NCBI GenBank assembly: GCA_964441755.1
Contig: CAYTVG010000014.1
Coordinates: 1 to 64,000, forward strand
Origin: JAUMBM01 sp964441755
GTDB taxonomy: Bacteria > Bacteroidota > Bacteroidia > Chitinophagales > Saprospiraceae
Direction of reading: 5' to 3'
Length of the DNA stretch: 64,000 nucleotides
The notes under the pieces were generated by a model. That model saw only the letters and a list, made by a program, of their open reading frames with translations, was not told the origin of the DNA and made no database searches. Position 1 is the stretch's first letter; every line of letters starts with the position of its first letter. The translations under genes and the position numbers were made by a program. Below are positions 25,304 to 35,483 of this stretch, in pieces.

Positions 25304-28300
25304 ATGAAAAATATAGATCAACTTGACAGAAGGATCAGCAATCCCTTAAAAGTATTGCTCATCCTGCTAATCAGTCTCGCTGTACAAATTAACCTGTGGG
25401 CACAGCCTACCCTGCTCATTGGGAGCGCTTCACCCAATGCAGGTGATAATTTCTGTGTGCCGGTGAGGGTTGTAGACTTCACCGACATTACCGAAATGTC
25501 TTTTTCTATCCAGTTTAACCCTGCCCTTGTCACCGCCCTCAATGTCTCCAATATCAATCCGCTCATGGCTGCCGCCGGTTTTAACGCCAGCAATATTACC
25601 ATAGACAATACAGCGGGTGTTATCACGGTGAGTGGCTGGTCTACAGGACCTTGTACCGATCCCAACATACCCGCAGTCACCTTGGGCAGCGGCACAGAGG
25701 AAGTAGTAATTTTTGACCTTTGCTTCCAGGCTACCGGCAGTTACGGTCAGCAGACAAGGCTGCAGATCACCAATCAGCCAGTACCCATTGTTGTTTACCG
25801 CAAGAATGTACTCAGTTGTATTAATATTGGTTTTCAGGACATTGATTCTTCCTTCGGAACGGTCACCATTGGAGTACGACCGCTGTCCATAGAGATTTCT
25901 GATGTGACAGCCAGCCCCGGTGACCAGATATGTGTTGATTTTGTCATAGAACAGGGCTGGGATAACCTTGCCAGCTTGCAGTTTTCCGTCAATTACGACC
26001 CTGCTTTCCTGGAATTTCAGAGTCTTATCCACAACGATAACATCCCCAACCTCGCAGGACCGGGGCAGAGTTTTGGTGTCCCCGGCGTGGGCTCTGTACC
26101 TTTGGGCGCTATCACCTGTTCCTGGGCAGCGCCCATCTCATCACCGGGTATCTCCGTACCCGACAGCACCACCATGTTTCAGGCCTGCTTTAATGTCATA
26201 GGTGTCTGCGAATCTATGTCCACCATACAGTTTTCAGAAAATCCGCGGCCACTGGAAATCACCAACAACATCGTTCAGGGGCTGGCGATTCCTTTCGAGT
26301 CCAATGTAGGCAGCATTATCACTGATGCCTGTGATCCTACGGGCATTGAGCTTGTTGTCGACTGCGGTGAAGCGGTCAACCTCAACGATCAGATCTGCGT
26401 ACAGATAAAGGCAGGCAGCAATTTCACGGGTGTTCGCCGTATGGAGTACCTGATGCAGTGGAACCCCAATGTGCTGGAGTTTGTAAGTGTAGGATCATTC
26501 AACCTTACAGGTCTCAACGCATCTGCCTTCAATACATCCAATACTGACGACGGATTTCTGGGGCTGCAGTGGGCCTTCAATGCGTTGCCTGCAGGCGTTA
26601 CGCGTTCGGAAGGACAGATACTTTACCAGGTTTGTTTCAATGTCATTGGCCTTGGTGGCGACAGTCCGGTCAATATTATCAGGGCCGATGCTACCGGTAT
26701 CGTAGCTCCCTCGAGCAATATTGGTATCAATCCTTCCAACTGTATTGTACATGTGATTCAGCCCAATGGCGTAGGTATGTTGCTCAGCGATGCGCAGGCA
26801 ATACCCGGCGATCTCGCCTGTATTCCTTTCAATGTTGTCAACTTTGAAAACATCATTTCCTACCAGTTTACCTTCAACTGGGATCCTGCCATCTGGACAT
26901 TTCAAAACATTAATGGCATCAACCTGCCGGGTGCTACGATGGCCAACTTCAATACCAACCTGACCGATGCCGGTGGTTTGTTGTTTGAGTGGTCAAGTCC
27001 TGATCCGGTCACATTAGCAGACGGGCAATCTCTCTTCAACGTTTGCTTTACACCTGCGCCTACAGCCAGTCCTGATGATTGTGACCTAATGGATGCGCTG
27101 GGCTTTCCGCTTGTCAATGAAGCCATCAGCTCCAATTCCAATGGCGAAAACATAGGTATCGTCACTACCCCGGCCAACCTCTGCGTGCTGTATCCGGAAG
27201 GCTACGGACTGGCAGCGGTGGAGACGACAGGCGACTGGCGGGACACCGTATGTATGCCGTTTACGATAGCTTCCTTTGACGATATCCTGAGTACAAGCTT
27301 TGCTGTGTCGTGGAATCCGCTGGAGCTTACTTACGTCAATACCCAGATCAACCCGCTGCTTTCGGGTCTCAGTGTAACTACCAGCAACGCTCCCGTAGGA
27401 TCGCTGGACTTCCAGCTCAATAGTGCTTCACCCCTCACACTACCTGACCAGACAGTTGCTTTTGAGGTTTGCTTTGAACTATCGGGGCCGGCTGCCGCAT
27501 GCTACGAGGTGTCAATTGAAGACACCAATGTGACAACTGTCAATGGTACAGGAAGTGTTACGACCACCAATGCTGCGATGTGCGTTCGCGACCGCATTAT
27601 TGTAGACTCTGTCATCATCGTTCCTGAGTCTTGTCCGGGGCTTGGTGATGCCAGTGTCCGTCTGGTTGTCTCCGGCGGCCGCCAGCCCTATGGTACCAGC
27701 TGGACGCTGTTGTCTTCCGGTGAAAACCGTTTTCAGCCATTGGCGCTCAACAATCAGATAGCTTCTGGTTTTGTGGCTTATACTGTCTACGACTTCAGCG
27801 GGCCTTCACTTTCAGTAACAGATACCATTTTTATTCCGCTGCTAAATACAGCTCCGCCGGTCAATGCGGGCCCTGACCGCAACCTGCCCTGTTCTCCACC
27901 ACTCCTGCTGGTGAGCTGCCAGGGCAGCAATCCCGATTATGTATACTCATGGCGGCGTGTAGATGCTCCCAACCAGCCTAGTCTCAATGGCTGTTCCGTA
28001 TTCCTTTCGGAGCCCGGCACCTACCAACTGACGGCTGTTGATCTCAATGGCTGCATCGGGCTGGATACCATGCGGGTACTTCCCCGGCAGGAGCTGACGG
28101 CAGGCATCAGCCTGCTGGGCGATTCCGTATTTACTTGTGCTACTCAGTCCGTCACCCTGGGTATTGGTCCCAATACGACCAGCGGCCCCAGCATCCGCTA
28201 CAATTGGGAAACCATCTCCGGTGGCCCGATAGATACTTCCACCACTACGGCCAACAACTTTGTTGTTTTTGGCCCCGGCCGCTACCGTCTTGTAGTGAGA

Positions 28301-31240
28301 AACTTGTTTGACGGCTGCCGTACCGATACCGTCATCAATATCATTGACGGTCGTCCCGTATTTTTTGCTGATGCCGGAGAGTCTCTCTTCCAAAGCTGTA
28401 CTGATCAGCCTGCTGTGTTTGATGGTTCCGGTACTTTCTATCCCGACCTCAACCTGACGTACAGCTGGCTGGATCCCGCCGGCAATATCATCTCTGACTC
28501 TATCCGGGCGGAGGCAACTGAGCTGGGAATCTACACGCTCATCGCTTTTGATCCTGTGAGCACTTGTGAATCTGTTGATTATGTCGAACTTCAGCCCAAT
28601 CCGGATGCTCCTGTTACTGAAGCGGGTGACGATCAGCTGATTACCTGTGCCACTACGCAGGTCACCCTCAACGGTTCTGTGATCCCTCCCGACGGCAACT
28701 ACCAAATTCAGTGGTTGGCTACAGCCGGTGGCAGCCTACAGCCGGGTACACAGACAGAACTGCAGCCTGTCGCACTGACGGCAGGTAGCTATGTGCTGCA
28801 AATTGTCAATCTGGACAACAATTGCCGCAGTGCCGATACGGTTTTGGTGCAGCAAAACACGCTTGCGCCCGTTGCCAGTGCAGGTATCGACCAAGTCATT
28901 ACCTGTAGCCAGTCCTCCGTGCTGCTCAACGGCAGTGCCAGCAGCCAGGGGGATACCATTCTCTACACCTGGTATCTCAACAGTGTCGACAATCCTATCA
29001 GTGGTGCAACAGCAGACAGTCTGCGGGTTAGTACGCAGGGAAGTTATCTGCTGCAGGTGACCAACCTGCTCAACAGTTGCTCATCTTTTGACACGGTAGT
29101 TGTCAGCAACAATACCCAGAGCCTGAATGTCAGTCTTAGCTATACAGGTACGGAGCTTCGTTGTAATAACCCGGTGGCCACGATAGGATCCACCATCACA
29201 CCTGCAGGAGCTCCCTTTACCGGCAGCTGGTCGGCATTCTTTGGCGGCAACATTGTCGGGCCAACCAACGGCAATACCATTCAGATCAATCAGCCCGGTA
29301 TATACCGCCTGACAGTTACCCGCACCGACAATGGTTGTGTGAGTACGGGTGAGTTTACCGTCAGCAATGCAGGTATTACCCTGCCGGTGGCTACTATAGC
29401 CCAGGACTCAGCCTTCATCACCTGTCTGGAGCCCCAGCCGGTGATCAGTGGTACGGGCTCTGCTACAGGCAATAATATCAGCTATCAGTGGAACAACCAA
29501 AGTGGTGGCAACGCTGCTGTCAGTCCCACCAACCTCACAACGGCTGTTACGGGCGGAGGTATCTACCAGCTAGCGGTGACCAACACAACTACCGGTTGCC
29601 GGGCTACAGATTCCATTCGCGTAATTGAGCGCAACCAGCTTCCGCTCATCAATATGCCGCAGCAAGTTGGACCTGTAACTTGTGACAACCAGGCTGTGGG
29701 TGTTCCGATTTCACCGGTGGTTACTACCCTCTTCAATACTTTTACTGCTACCTGGACAGGTATTGATGGCGGAACACCAACGGTCGTCAACCAGCCTGCG
29801 ACGGCCTTCACACAGCCGGGCAGCTACCAGTTGCTCATCCGCAATACGTCAACGGGTTGCGAATCGCTGGATACGGTTACGGTTACCGGCAATCTCAGCC
29901 GGCCAACTTTTGCCATTGCGGCCATACCCGATTTTATCTGTACATCCACTACCGTGGGCATCAATGCTGCCGGTTCCGGCAATCCCAATGCCTACCGAAG
30001 CATTGGCTGGACCAGCCTCAATCCGCTCAATACGGTTAGCCCTGCTTCTGGCAGCCTGCTCGTCAACGTCAATGGCCCCGGGCAGTACAGGCTAACCCTC
30101 ACGTTTGCCAACAACGGCTGTTCGGCTGATACCTTGATAACGGTTACCGACAACCGCACACCACCGGTTGCTGATGCGGGTGATAACCTGAGTCTGGAGT
30201 GCGGAGAGACTTCCATGCTGGATGGCAGTAGTTCCTCTACCGGCAATAACTTCACCTATCAGTGGTCAACGATCAGTGGGTCGCCTATTGTGGCTGACTC
30301 TACTACGCTGTCGCCTATGGTCAGTGGTGCGGGAAGTTACCGGCTGGTTGTGACCAACACCATCAATGGCTGCCGGGATACTGCGGCGGTAACCAGCAGT
30401 CTGGTTTTCCCGCCGGATGCTCAGGCAGGTGCCAACCTGCTCGTCTGTGGCGATACGGCACTCATCAGCGGTAACTTGCCTGCCGGCACCACAGGCTTGT
30501 GGACGGCAGCAGCAGCGGTGACTTTTGCCAATGCCGGTGCTGCGCAGACAACCCTTTCGGGTCTGCCGGCCGGCACTACGCTGGTGTATTGGACGTTGTC
30601 AGCCCCCGGCTGCCCCGACTACAGCCGCGATGAGCTTCAGGTGAGCCAGGCAGCCAGCCCGCTGGCCAACCAGGATGCGATTGCTATCCCTGCCGACGGG
30701 CCTCGCAACCAGACGATCAACGTCCTCGACAATGATTTGCTCAACGGGGCTTCTGCGCTCACGCTGCGCCTGCTGACACTGTCGACGCCCATCGGTCTGC
30801 TCGACACAACGCAATTTGCCAACGGACAGCTTACTTTCTTCGCGCCTCAGGGCGTCGGCGGAACTACGGAGGTCCTCTATCAGATTTGCAGTGTTGACTG
30901 TCCCGAGCGCTGCGCCATCGGCCGTGTGCTGATCAATGCCGAGCAGGGTGAAATTGGTGCTGATTTGCCCAATACCATCACACCCAATGGCGACGGACTC
31001 AACGATGTGCTGATCTTTGACATCATCCAGTACAATCCGGCAGATAAGTTCCCCAATAATGAGCTTATCGTATTCAACCGTTGGGGTGATGTTGTATTTA
31101 CCCAGGCTCCTTATGTCAACCAGTGGGGTGGCGAAGGCAGGGATGGCAGTCTGCTGCCGGAAGGAACGTATTATTATATTTTGCGTCTTGATATCAGCGA
31201 GGGTATTATCCTGCGTGGTGATATTACGATTGTGCGATAG
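25304..31240 (+). CDS. Giant T9SS type B surface protein with cohesin-like and Ig-like repeats
   Basis: 1978 residues, exported by T9SS. A signal peptide lies within residues 1-34 (LLILLISLAVQINLWAQ). About 35-775 hold five cohesin-like domains, each with a PGD/NAGD-x-(F/I)C-V-P-(V/F) strand and an F-x-(I/V)-x-(F/W)-(N/D)-P-x-x-(L/V)-x-F pattern. About 840-1780 hold a run of about ten Ig/PKD-like repeats (AGDDQLITCATTQVTLNGS; ADAGDNLSLECGETSMLDGS) with conserved Cys. About 1787-1885 look like a cadherin/VCBS-type domain (INVLDNDLLNG). The last 94 residues are the gliding-motility-associated tail (TITPNGDGLNDVLIF; FNRWGDVVF; WGGEGRDGSLLPEGTYYY). It follows PorP/SprF by 71 nt. Adhesion or scaffold role is inferred. 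Confidence 0.9.
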   Translation: MKNIDQLDRRISNPLKVLLILLISLAVQINLWAQPTLLIGSASPNAGDNFCVPVRVVDFTDITEMSFSIQFNPALVTALNVSNINPLMAAAGFNASNITIDNTAGVITVSGWSTGPCTDPNIPAVTLGSGTEEVVIFDLCFQATGSYGQQTRLQITNQPVPIVVYRKNVLSCINIGFQDIDSSFGTVTIGVRPLSIEISDVTASPGDQICVDFVIEQGWDNLASLQFSVNYDPAFLEFQSLIHNDNIPNLAGPGQSFGVPGVGSVPLGAITCSWAAPISSPGISVPDSTTMFQACFNVIGVCESMSTIQFSENPRPLEITNNIVQGLAIPFESNVGSIITDACDPTGIELVVDCGEAVNLNDQICVQIKAGSNFTGVRRMEYLMQWNPNVLEFVSVGSFNLTGLNASAFNTSNTDDGFLGLQWAFNALPAGVTRSEGQILYQVCFNVIGLGGDSPVNIIRADATGIVAPSSNIGINPSNCIVHVIQPNGVGMLLSDAQAIPGDLACIPFNVVNFENIISYQFTFNWDPAIWTFQNINGINLPGATMANFNTNLTDAGGLLFEWSSPDPVTLADGQSLFNVCFTPAPTASPDDCDLMDALGFPLVNEAISSNSNGENIGIVTTPANLCVLYPEGYGLAAVETTGDWRDTVCMPFTIASFDDILSTSFAVSWNPLELTYVNTQINPLLSGLSVTTSNAPVGSLDFQLNSASPLTLPDQTVAFEVCFELSGPAAACYEVSIEDTNVTTVNGTGSVTTTNAAMCVRDRIIVDSVIIVPESCPGLGDASVRLVVSGGRQPYGTSWTLLSSGENRFQPLALNNQIASGFVAYTVYDFSGPSLSVTDTIFIPLLNTAPPVNAGPDRNLPCSPPLLLVSCQGSNPDYVYSWRRVDAPNQPSLNGCSVFLSEPGTYQLTAVDLNGCIGLDTMRVLPRQELTAGISLLGDSVFTCATQSVTLGIGPNTTSGPSIRYNWETISGGPIDTSTTTANNFVVFGPGRYRLVVRNLFDGCRTDTVINIIDGRPVFFADAGESLFQSCTDQPAVFDGSGTFYPDLNLTYSWLDPAGNIISDSIRAEATELGIYTLIAFDPVSTCESVDYVELQPNPDAPVTEAGDDQLITCATTQVTLNGSVIPPDGNYQIQWLATAGGSLQPGTQTELQPVALTAGSYVLQIVNLDNNCRSADTVLVQQNTLAPVASAGIDQVITCSQSSVLLNGSASSQGDTILYTWYLNSVDNPISGATADSLRVSTQGSYLLQVTNLLNSCSSFDTVVVSNNTQSLNVSLSYTGTELRCNNPVATIGSTITPAGAPFTGSWSAFFGGNIVGPTNGNTIQINQPGIYRLTVTRTDNGCVSTGEFTVSNAGITLPVATIAQDSAFITCLEPQPVISGTGSATGNNISYQWNNQSGGNAAVSPTNLTTAVTGGGIYQLAVTNTTTGCRATDSIRVIERNQLPLINMPQQVGPVTCDNQAVGVPISPVVTTLFNTFTATWTGIDGGTPTVVNQPATAFTQPGSYQLLIRNTSTGCESLDTVTVTGNLSRPTFAIAAIPDFICTSTTVGINAAGSGNPNAYRSIGWTSLNPLNTVSPASGSLLVNVNGPGQYRLTLTFANNGCSADTLITVTDNRTPPVADAGDNLSLECGETSMLDGSSSSTGNNFTYQWSTISGSPIVADSTTLSPMVSGAGSYRLVVTNTINGCRDTAAVTSSLVFPPDAQAGANLLVCGDTALISGNLPAGTTGLWTAAAAVTFANAGAAQTTLSGLPAGTTLVYWTLSAPGCPDYSRDELQVSQAASPLANQDAIAIPADGPRNQTINVLDNDLLNGASALTLRLLTLSTPIGLLDTTQFANGQLTFFAPQGVGGTTEVLYQICSVDCPERCAIGRVLINAEQGEIGADLPNTITPNGDGLNDVLIFDIIQYNPADKFPNNELIVFNRWGDVVFTQAPYVNQWGGEGRDGSLLPEGTYYYILRLDISEGIILRGDITIVR

Positions 31241-31252
31241 TCGCGGAGAAGA

Positions 31253-31480
31253 TTTGCGTGGCTGGCGCCACGCAAATTTTTTTTAAGGCTGTGAATTTTT
31301 CTTCGAAAAATCCACAGCCTTTTGGCTTTTTTTGCGTGGCTGGCGCCACGCAAATCTTTTTTTAAGGCTGTGAATTTTTCTTCGAAAAATTCACAGCCTT
31401 TTGTTTTTTTGCGTGGCGCCAGCCACGCAAAAAAACATTATTCAAAAACCTTTTTGGCGGCATCAGCCGCCAAAAAGGTT
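31253..31480. repeat. Tandem two-class hairpin array (78-bp unit duplicated)
   Basis: GC-class hairpin TTTGCGTGGctgGCGCCACGCAAA-type at 31253-31276 and 31331-31354. The AT-class hairpin AAGGCTGTGAATTTTTC-ttc-GAAAAATtCACAGCCTT follows each, and a third GC hairpin in inverted order (GCGTGGCGCCAGCCACGC) lies at 31411-31428. AAACCTTTTTGGCGGC-atca-GCCGCCAAAAAGGTTT at 31446-31481 ends the array. Period 78 bp. It probably terminates the giant-adhesin transcript. The remaining DNA to 31609 shows no gene. Confidence 0.75.
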
Positions 31481-31609
31481 TTTTTACGTACTTTAGCGTT
31501 TATCTCATGAAGACAACAGCAAGCTACCACCCCCTGCTGAATGACGGCCATCAAAATCGCCCGGGTGCTGCCCGGGTGCTTAGACTGCCAAACGCAAGGA
31601 TAAACAAAT

Positions 31610-34600
31610 ATGAAAAGACAACTGCTTTTTGTAGCACTGATGAGCTGTACATTCATGGTGATGGCGCAGATTCAGCTGCGTGTCGTTATTGAATCGGGGA
31701 CAGCTTTTTCCGACTGCTTTGACCTCGTACCCCCTACGGAACCCGTATGGGAAGTACGGGCCAACACCAGCCCCTGGGCTGTTTTTGCGACCTCCGGCAA
31801 CTGCTTCAACAGCACCCCTTACACGGTTTATCAAGTTGACTATGACTGCCCGGAAGACTTGCCGGCAACGGTTGAAGTATGCCTGCGTACGTTTGACAAC
31901 GACGCAGTCATCCCATGTACCATCATCCGGGACTGTGTAGAGTTTATCTGCAGTCAGATCAGCCTGCCTGCCATTGGGCAGACAGAAAGTCACAGCCTCA
32001 ACCTCAGTGGTACGGGTAACTCGGGTGGCCTTGTCAATTTTCGCATTGAGCTCACAGGCTCCCCTGACAATGATATCATCTGCGATGCATACCCCTTGGG
32101 TACCCTAAGCTACGGAGATACCTTAGGCAACGCCAGTCAGGGAATATACAACAATTACTGCGCCACGACCGACGGTGACCCCTATCCGCCTGATTTCGGC
32201 GGTTACTTCCTCAACGATGCCGGCACCTGGTTTAGGTTCAACTCAGGTCCTAATCCTTCGGGCATGATTACCGTGGATCTGCTGAGCGACCCTGCGCAAA
32301 GTGGCGACCCGATAGATCTCGAAGCTTTGGTATTTACCGCCCCCAACGGTTGTAACGGCCCCCTGACTGTCTATCCGGTCTATGACTTCATCAACAACAC
32401 AGCCGATACACGCCTCTACCTCTACTGCCCTGCCCCCAACACCGACTATTTTATTTTTGTTGACGGCGGACAGAGTATACCCGGTGGAGAGCGGGGCGTA
32501 TTTGGTCTGCAAGTCTGGGATATAGGCGAAACTGAAGGCGGTGACCTGCGTTGCGAGTACGAAGATCTGGGCATAGTACCTGCAGGCGGGTCGGTCTCTA
32601 CCAATGGCTGGCGAAGCAACTTCTGCGCCGGCCCCCTGCAAGATCCTTTTGTGGCCTCTTTTGTTAGCCAGCACTCCGTCTGGTTCAGTTTTGTAGCACC
32701 GCCTTCAGGCCACGTCAGCATTGAGGGCATTAGCGATACCCTGAGAAAACCTATAGGCGTGCAAATAGCCCTGTATCGTTCGTTTAATGGCAGCTGCAAC
32801 GGCTTCTACAGTCATGTTCGGAGTCAGTATACCGACACCTCCCTCAATGAACGCATGGAAGTAAGTTGCCTTTTTCCCGGACAGCGGTACTTTATCCTCA
32901 TCGACGGCTCCGGTGATGCAGCCCGGGGCTTGTTTACCTTATCGGTTAGCGATGCCGGCGACATCACCCCTTTCACCTATCAGGATACTACCCTTTGCTA
33001 CGGGCAGCAACTGCAGGTGGCCAATTCCATCTATACAGAATCGGGCACCTACAACGATACCATCCCGCTCACAGGTAGCTGCTACCGCGTGATTGTGACG
33101 GAACTCACCATACTCGACAGCATCAGCCTCAGCATTCAGCAGACGCGGCTGGCCTACAGCGAGGGTACAGCCAATGCACAGGCCGTGGCTACTGCCACTG
33201 GTGGCAGTGGCAGCGGATACACGTTTAGCTGGTGCAATGGTGAAACCGCTGCAACAGCCGAGCAGCTCACCGGCGGCAGCCTCTGTTGCGTGACCGTCAC
33301 CGACAGCCTGGGCTGCAGCGGCAGCGCCTGCTTTGAAGTCGAGTATGCACGCCCCATCCTCCCCGATTTTCAGGGAGACAGCCTGTCCTGTGCCGGCGAC
33401 CGGGACGGACGCATAGTATTTTCGGCCAGCAGCGGCTACCCGCCCTACAACTACAGTTGGCAACACAGTAGCCTGCCCCTCAACGGCAGCGGCAGCATGC
33501 TGCCGGCGCAGGCAGTTACTATTGAGCAGCTGCCGGCGGGCGACTATACCGTGACCATTAGCGATATTTTATTCGATACCACCTTCACCGTCAGTATTTG
33601 GCAGCCTGGCACTCTGGCATTTGCCGGCATTAGTGTCACCAATGCCAGTTGCTTTGGATTTTGCGATGGCGCAGCCAGCGTTACCGCAATCGGCGGAAGT
33701 CCCCCCTACCAATATAGCTGGTCGGATCCCGGCGGACAGGATAACACCCTGAGCAATGCCTGTGCAGGCAGCTATGCCGTGCAGCTTTCCGATGCCAACG
33801 GATGTCTTACAGACACAAGCCTGCTAATCGGACAACCGCCACAATTTATTGCCGGCATACAGGTGAGCAGGCCTGTTTCCTGTTTCGAAGGACGCGACGG
33901 ACAGCTCACGGTGACGACCAATGGCCAGCCTGTGCTGTGGCGATGGTCACAGGGAGCCACAACTGCTGTAGGAGACAGCCTGGCGACTGGTAATTATTCT
34001 GTCACCGTCACCAATGCCGACGGCTGCGAAGCAACGGCCAGCGCATTTTTGCCACAACCCGGCAGCCCGCTCACCGTTGAGCTTGGCATTCGCCGGGTAA
34101 TCAGTTGTCATGGAGCAACAGACGGACAGCTTGCGTTTCAGGCCGCAGGTCCCTACCAGAGTCTGAGCAGTTTGTGGAGCACCGGCAGCCGCCTCTCTGT
34201 CCTCACTTCCCTGGGTGCGGGCACCTACAGCCTCACCATCACGAGCGAGAAAGGCTGTACTGCCACTGACAGCATACAGCTTGATCAGCCCCAGCCCCTG
34301 ACGGCTGCTATAGACACAGGTCAAATCAACTGCCTCACAGGCCCCTACGGAGGGAGCTTATCGGTAGCAAGTGCCAGCGGTGGCAAACCGCCTTACCTAT
34401 ACGCCCTGGACGAGCAACCTTTTGTGCCAACAGCCCGTTGGGAAGGCCTCCCTGCCGGCAGCTATACCATACGCCTGCTAGACACAGCCGACTGTATGCT
34501 GAGCCTGCCCGTACTGATTACTGAACCCCCTGAGCTCATCGTCAGTTTGGGAGATGATGAGGAAATCAGGTTGGGCGACAGCATTGAGCTGAGCGTACAA

Positions 34601-35059
34601 GCCAACAGCAGCCAACTGTTGTTCAACTGGCCTCATCTGCCCGGCTTTACCGGCGACCGCCTGTACGTGCGGCCGCTTGAAACGCAGGTTTTCCGCGTCA
34701 TTGCCCGCGACACCATCACCTTCTGCGAAGAGGAAGCCTATGTGCGCCTGACAGTTGACCGAAACCCGCGGGTATATATGCCTACGGCATTTAGCCCCAA
34801 CAGCGATGGTGTCAATGATAGTTACTATCCCCTCACAGACAATGCTGTCGTGCAGATACGCAGTTTGCGCATTTTCAGCCGGGGCGGGCAGTTGGTATAT
34901 GAAGGACGCAATTTTGCGCCCAATGATCCACTCCCGGGTTGGGACGGCAGCTTCCGGGGGCAGCCGATGCCTGTGGGCATGTATGCCTATCTGGCTGAGA
35001 TCGTTTTTCTCGACGGACGCACAGAATTTTTCAAAGGGGAGCTAACGCTGCTGCGCTAG
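31610..35059 (+). CDS. T9SS type B secreted protein with SprB-like repeats
   Basis: 1149 residues. The signal peptide ends at FMVMAQ. The N-terminal half has two Cys-containing beta-rich domains of about 150-170 residues each (AGTWFRFNSGPNPSGMITVDL; HSVWFSFVAPPSGHVSIEG, with FIFVDGG and FILIDGSGD), a pattern common in Bacteroidota surface proteins resembling pre-peptidase C-terminal domains. About 590-1040 carry SprB-like repeats (VTNASCFGFCDGAASVTAIG; YQYSWSDPGG; GSYAVQLSDANGC). The last roughly 100 residues are the gliding-motility tail (PTAFSPNSDGVNDSYYPL; IFSRGGQLVYEG; GWDGSFRGQPMPVGMYAY). Lies 370 nt after the giant adhesin and is a second client for the nearby PorP/SprF or another one. 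The ligand is unknown. Confidence 0.88.
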   Translation: MKRQLLFVALMSCTFMVMAQIQLRVVIESGTAFSDCFDLVPPTEPVWEVRANTSPWAVFATSGNCFNSTPYTVYQVDYDCPEDLPATVEVCLRTFDNDAVIPCTIIRDCVEFICSQISLPAIGQTESHSLNLSGTGNSGGLVNFRIELTGSPDNDIICDAYPLGTLSYGDTLGNASQGIYNNYCATTDGDPYPPDFGGYFLNDAGTWFRFNSGPNPSGMITVDLLSDPAQSGDPIDLEALVFTAPNGCNGPLTVYPVYDFINNTADTRLYLYCPAPNTDYFIFVDGGQSIPGGERGVFGLQVWDIGETEGGDLRCEYEDLGIVPAGGSVSTNGWRSNFCAGPLQDPFVASFVSQHSVWFSFVAPPSGHVSIEGISDTLRKPIGVQIALYRSFNGSCNGFYSHVRSQYTDTSLNERMEVSCLFPGQRYFILIDGSGDAARGLFTLSVSDAGDITPFTYQDTTLCYGQQLQVANSIYTESGTYNDTIPLTGSCYRVIVTELTILDSISLSIQQTRLAYSEGTANAQAVATATGGSGSGYTFSWCNGETAATAEQLTGGSLCCVTVTDSLGCSGSACFEVEYARPILPDFQGDSLSCAGDRDGRIVFSASSGYPPYNYSWQHSSLPLNGSGSMLPAQAVTIEQLPAGDYTVTISDILFDTTFTVSIWQPGTLAFAGISVTNASCFGFCDGAASVTAIGGSPPYQYSWSDPGGQDNTLSNACAGSYAVQLSDANGCLTDTSLLIGQPPQFIAGIQVSRPVSCFEGRDGQLTVTTNGQPVLWRWSQGATTAVGDSLATGNYSVTVTNADGCEATASAFLPQPGSPLTVELGIRRVISCHGATDGQLAFQAAGPYQSLSSLWSTGSRLSVLTSLGAGTYSLTITSEKGCTATDSIQLDQPQPLTAAIDTGQINCLTGPYGGSLSVASASGGKPPYLYALDEQPFVPTARWEGLPAGSYTIRLLDTADCMLSLPVLITEPPELIVSLGDDEEIRLGDSIELSVQANSSQLLFNWPHLPGFTGDRLYVRPLETQVFRVIARDTITFCEEEAYVRLTVDRNPRVYMPTAFSPNSDGVNDSYYPLTDNAVVQIRSLRIFSRGGQLVYEGRNFAPNDPLPGWDGSFRGQPMPVGMYAYLAEIVFLDGRTEFFKGELTLLR

Positions 35060-35070
35060 TGATGAAAAGC

Positions 35071-35108
35071 GCCAGTGCAGCGGGGCGTGTTTTCTCCGCT
35101 GCACTGGC
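35071..35108 (+). terminator. Hairpin terminator
   Basis: GCCAGTGCAGCGG, 12-nt loop containing TTTTC, CCGCTGCACTGGC: a perfect 13-bp stem 12 nt after the stop. From 35109 to 35483 I see no convincing gene or structure. Confidence 0.65.
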
Positions 35109-35483
35109 CTGGCAAGATTTTGATGTATAGTAGTACGTGCTCGAAAATTTCCGGCAGCAGCCAAAAAGCACTGTCGCGAGCTTTCAGCTTGTGCCGGGCC
35201 ATAGCCGGTGCCGGCTGGTGATGAAGCTAACCATTCACAAAAGCCTGCTGGTTACGAGGCAGGCTTGCACCCAGCCTCAACGGGGCCGTAAGAGCCTTTA
35301 CAACAGCCCAAAGGTTTTCCGGAGACTACAGACCGAGTACAGGAAAAAATAAAGGAAACTTTACTGATCGCCACTGATAAAAACTAAACAGATATCTTAG
35401 CAAAATGCCAGGGAGTATTTAGCACTTTGTTAACGAAAACAATGCAGAAATTGACCGAAATTGCTCCTGTAAAAACAAGGTAT

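Noticed and set aside
35137..35352. Small gene of 71 codons after the second adhesin
   Set aside because: No start context, no hydrophobic or domain features, arginine/glutamine-rich translation like non-coding DNA.
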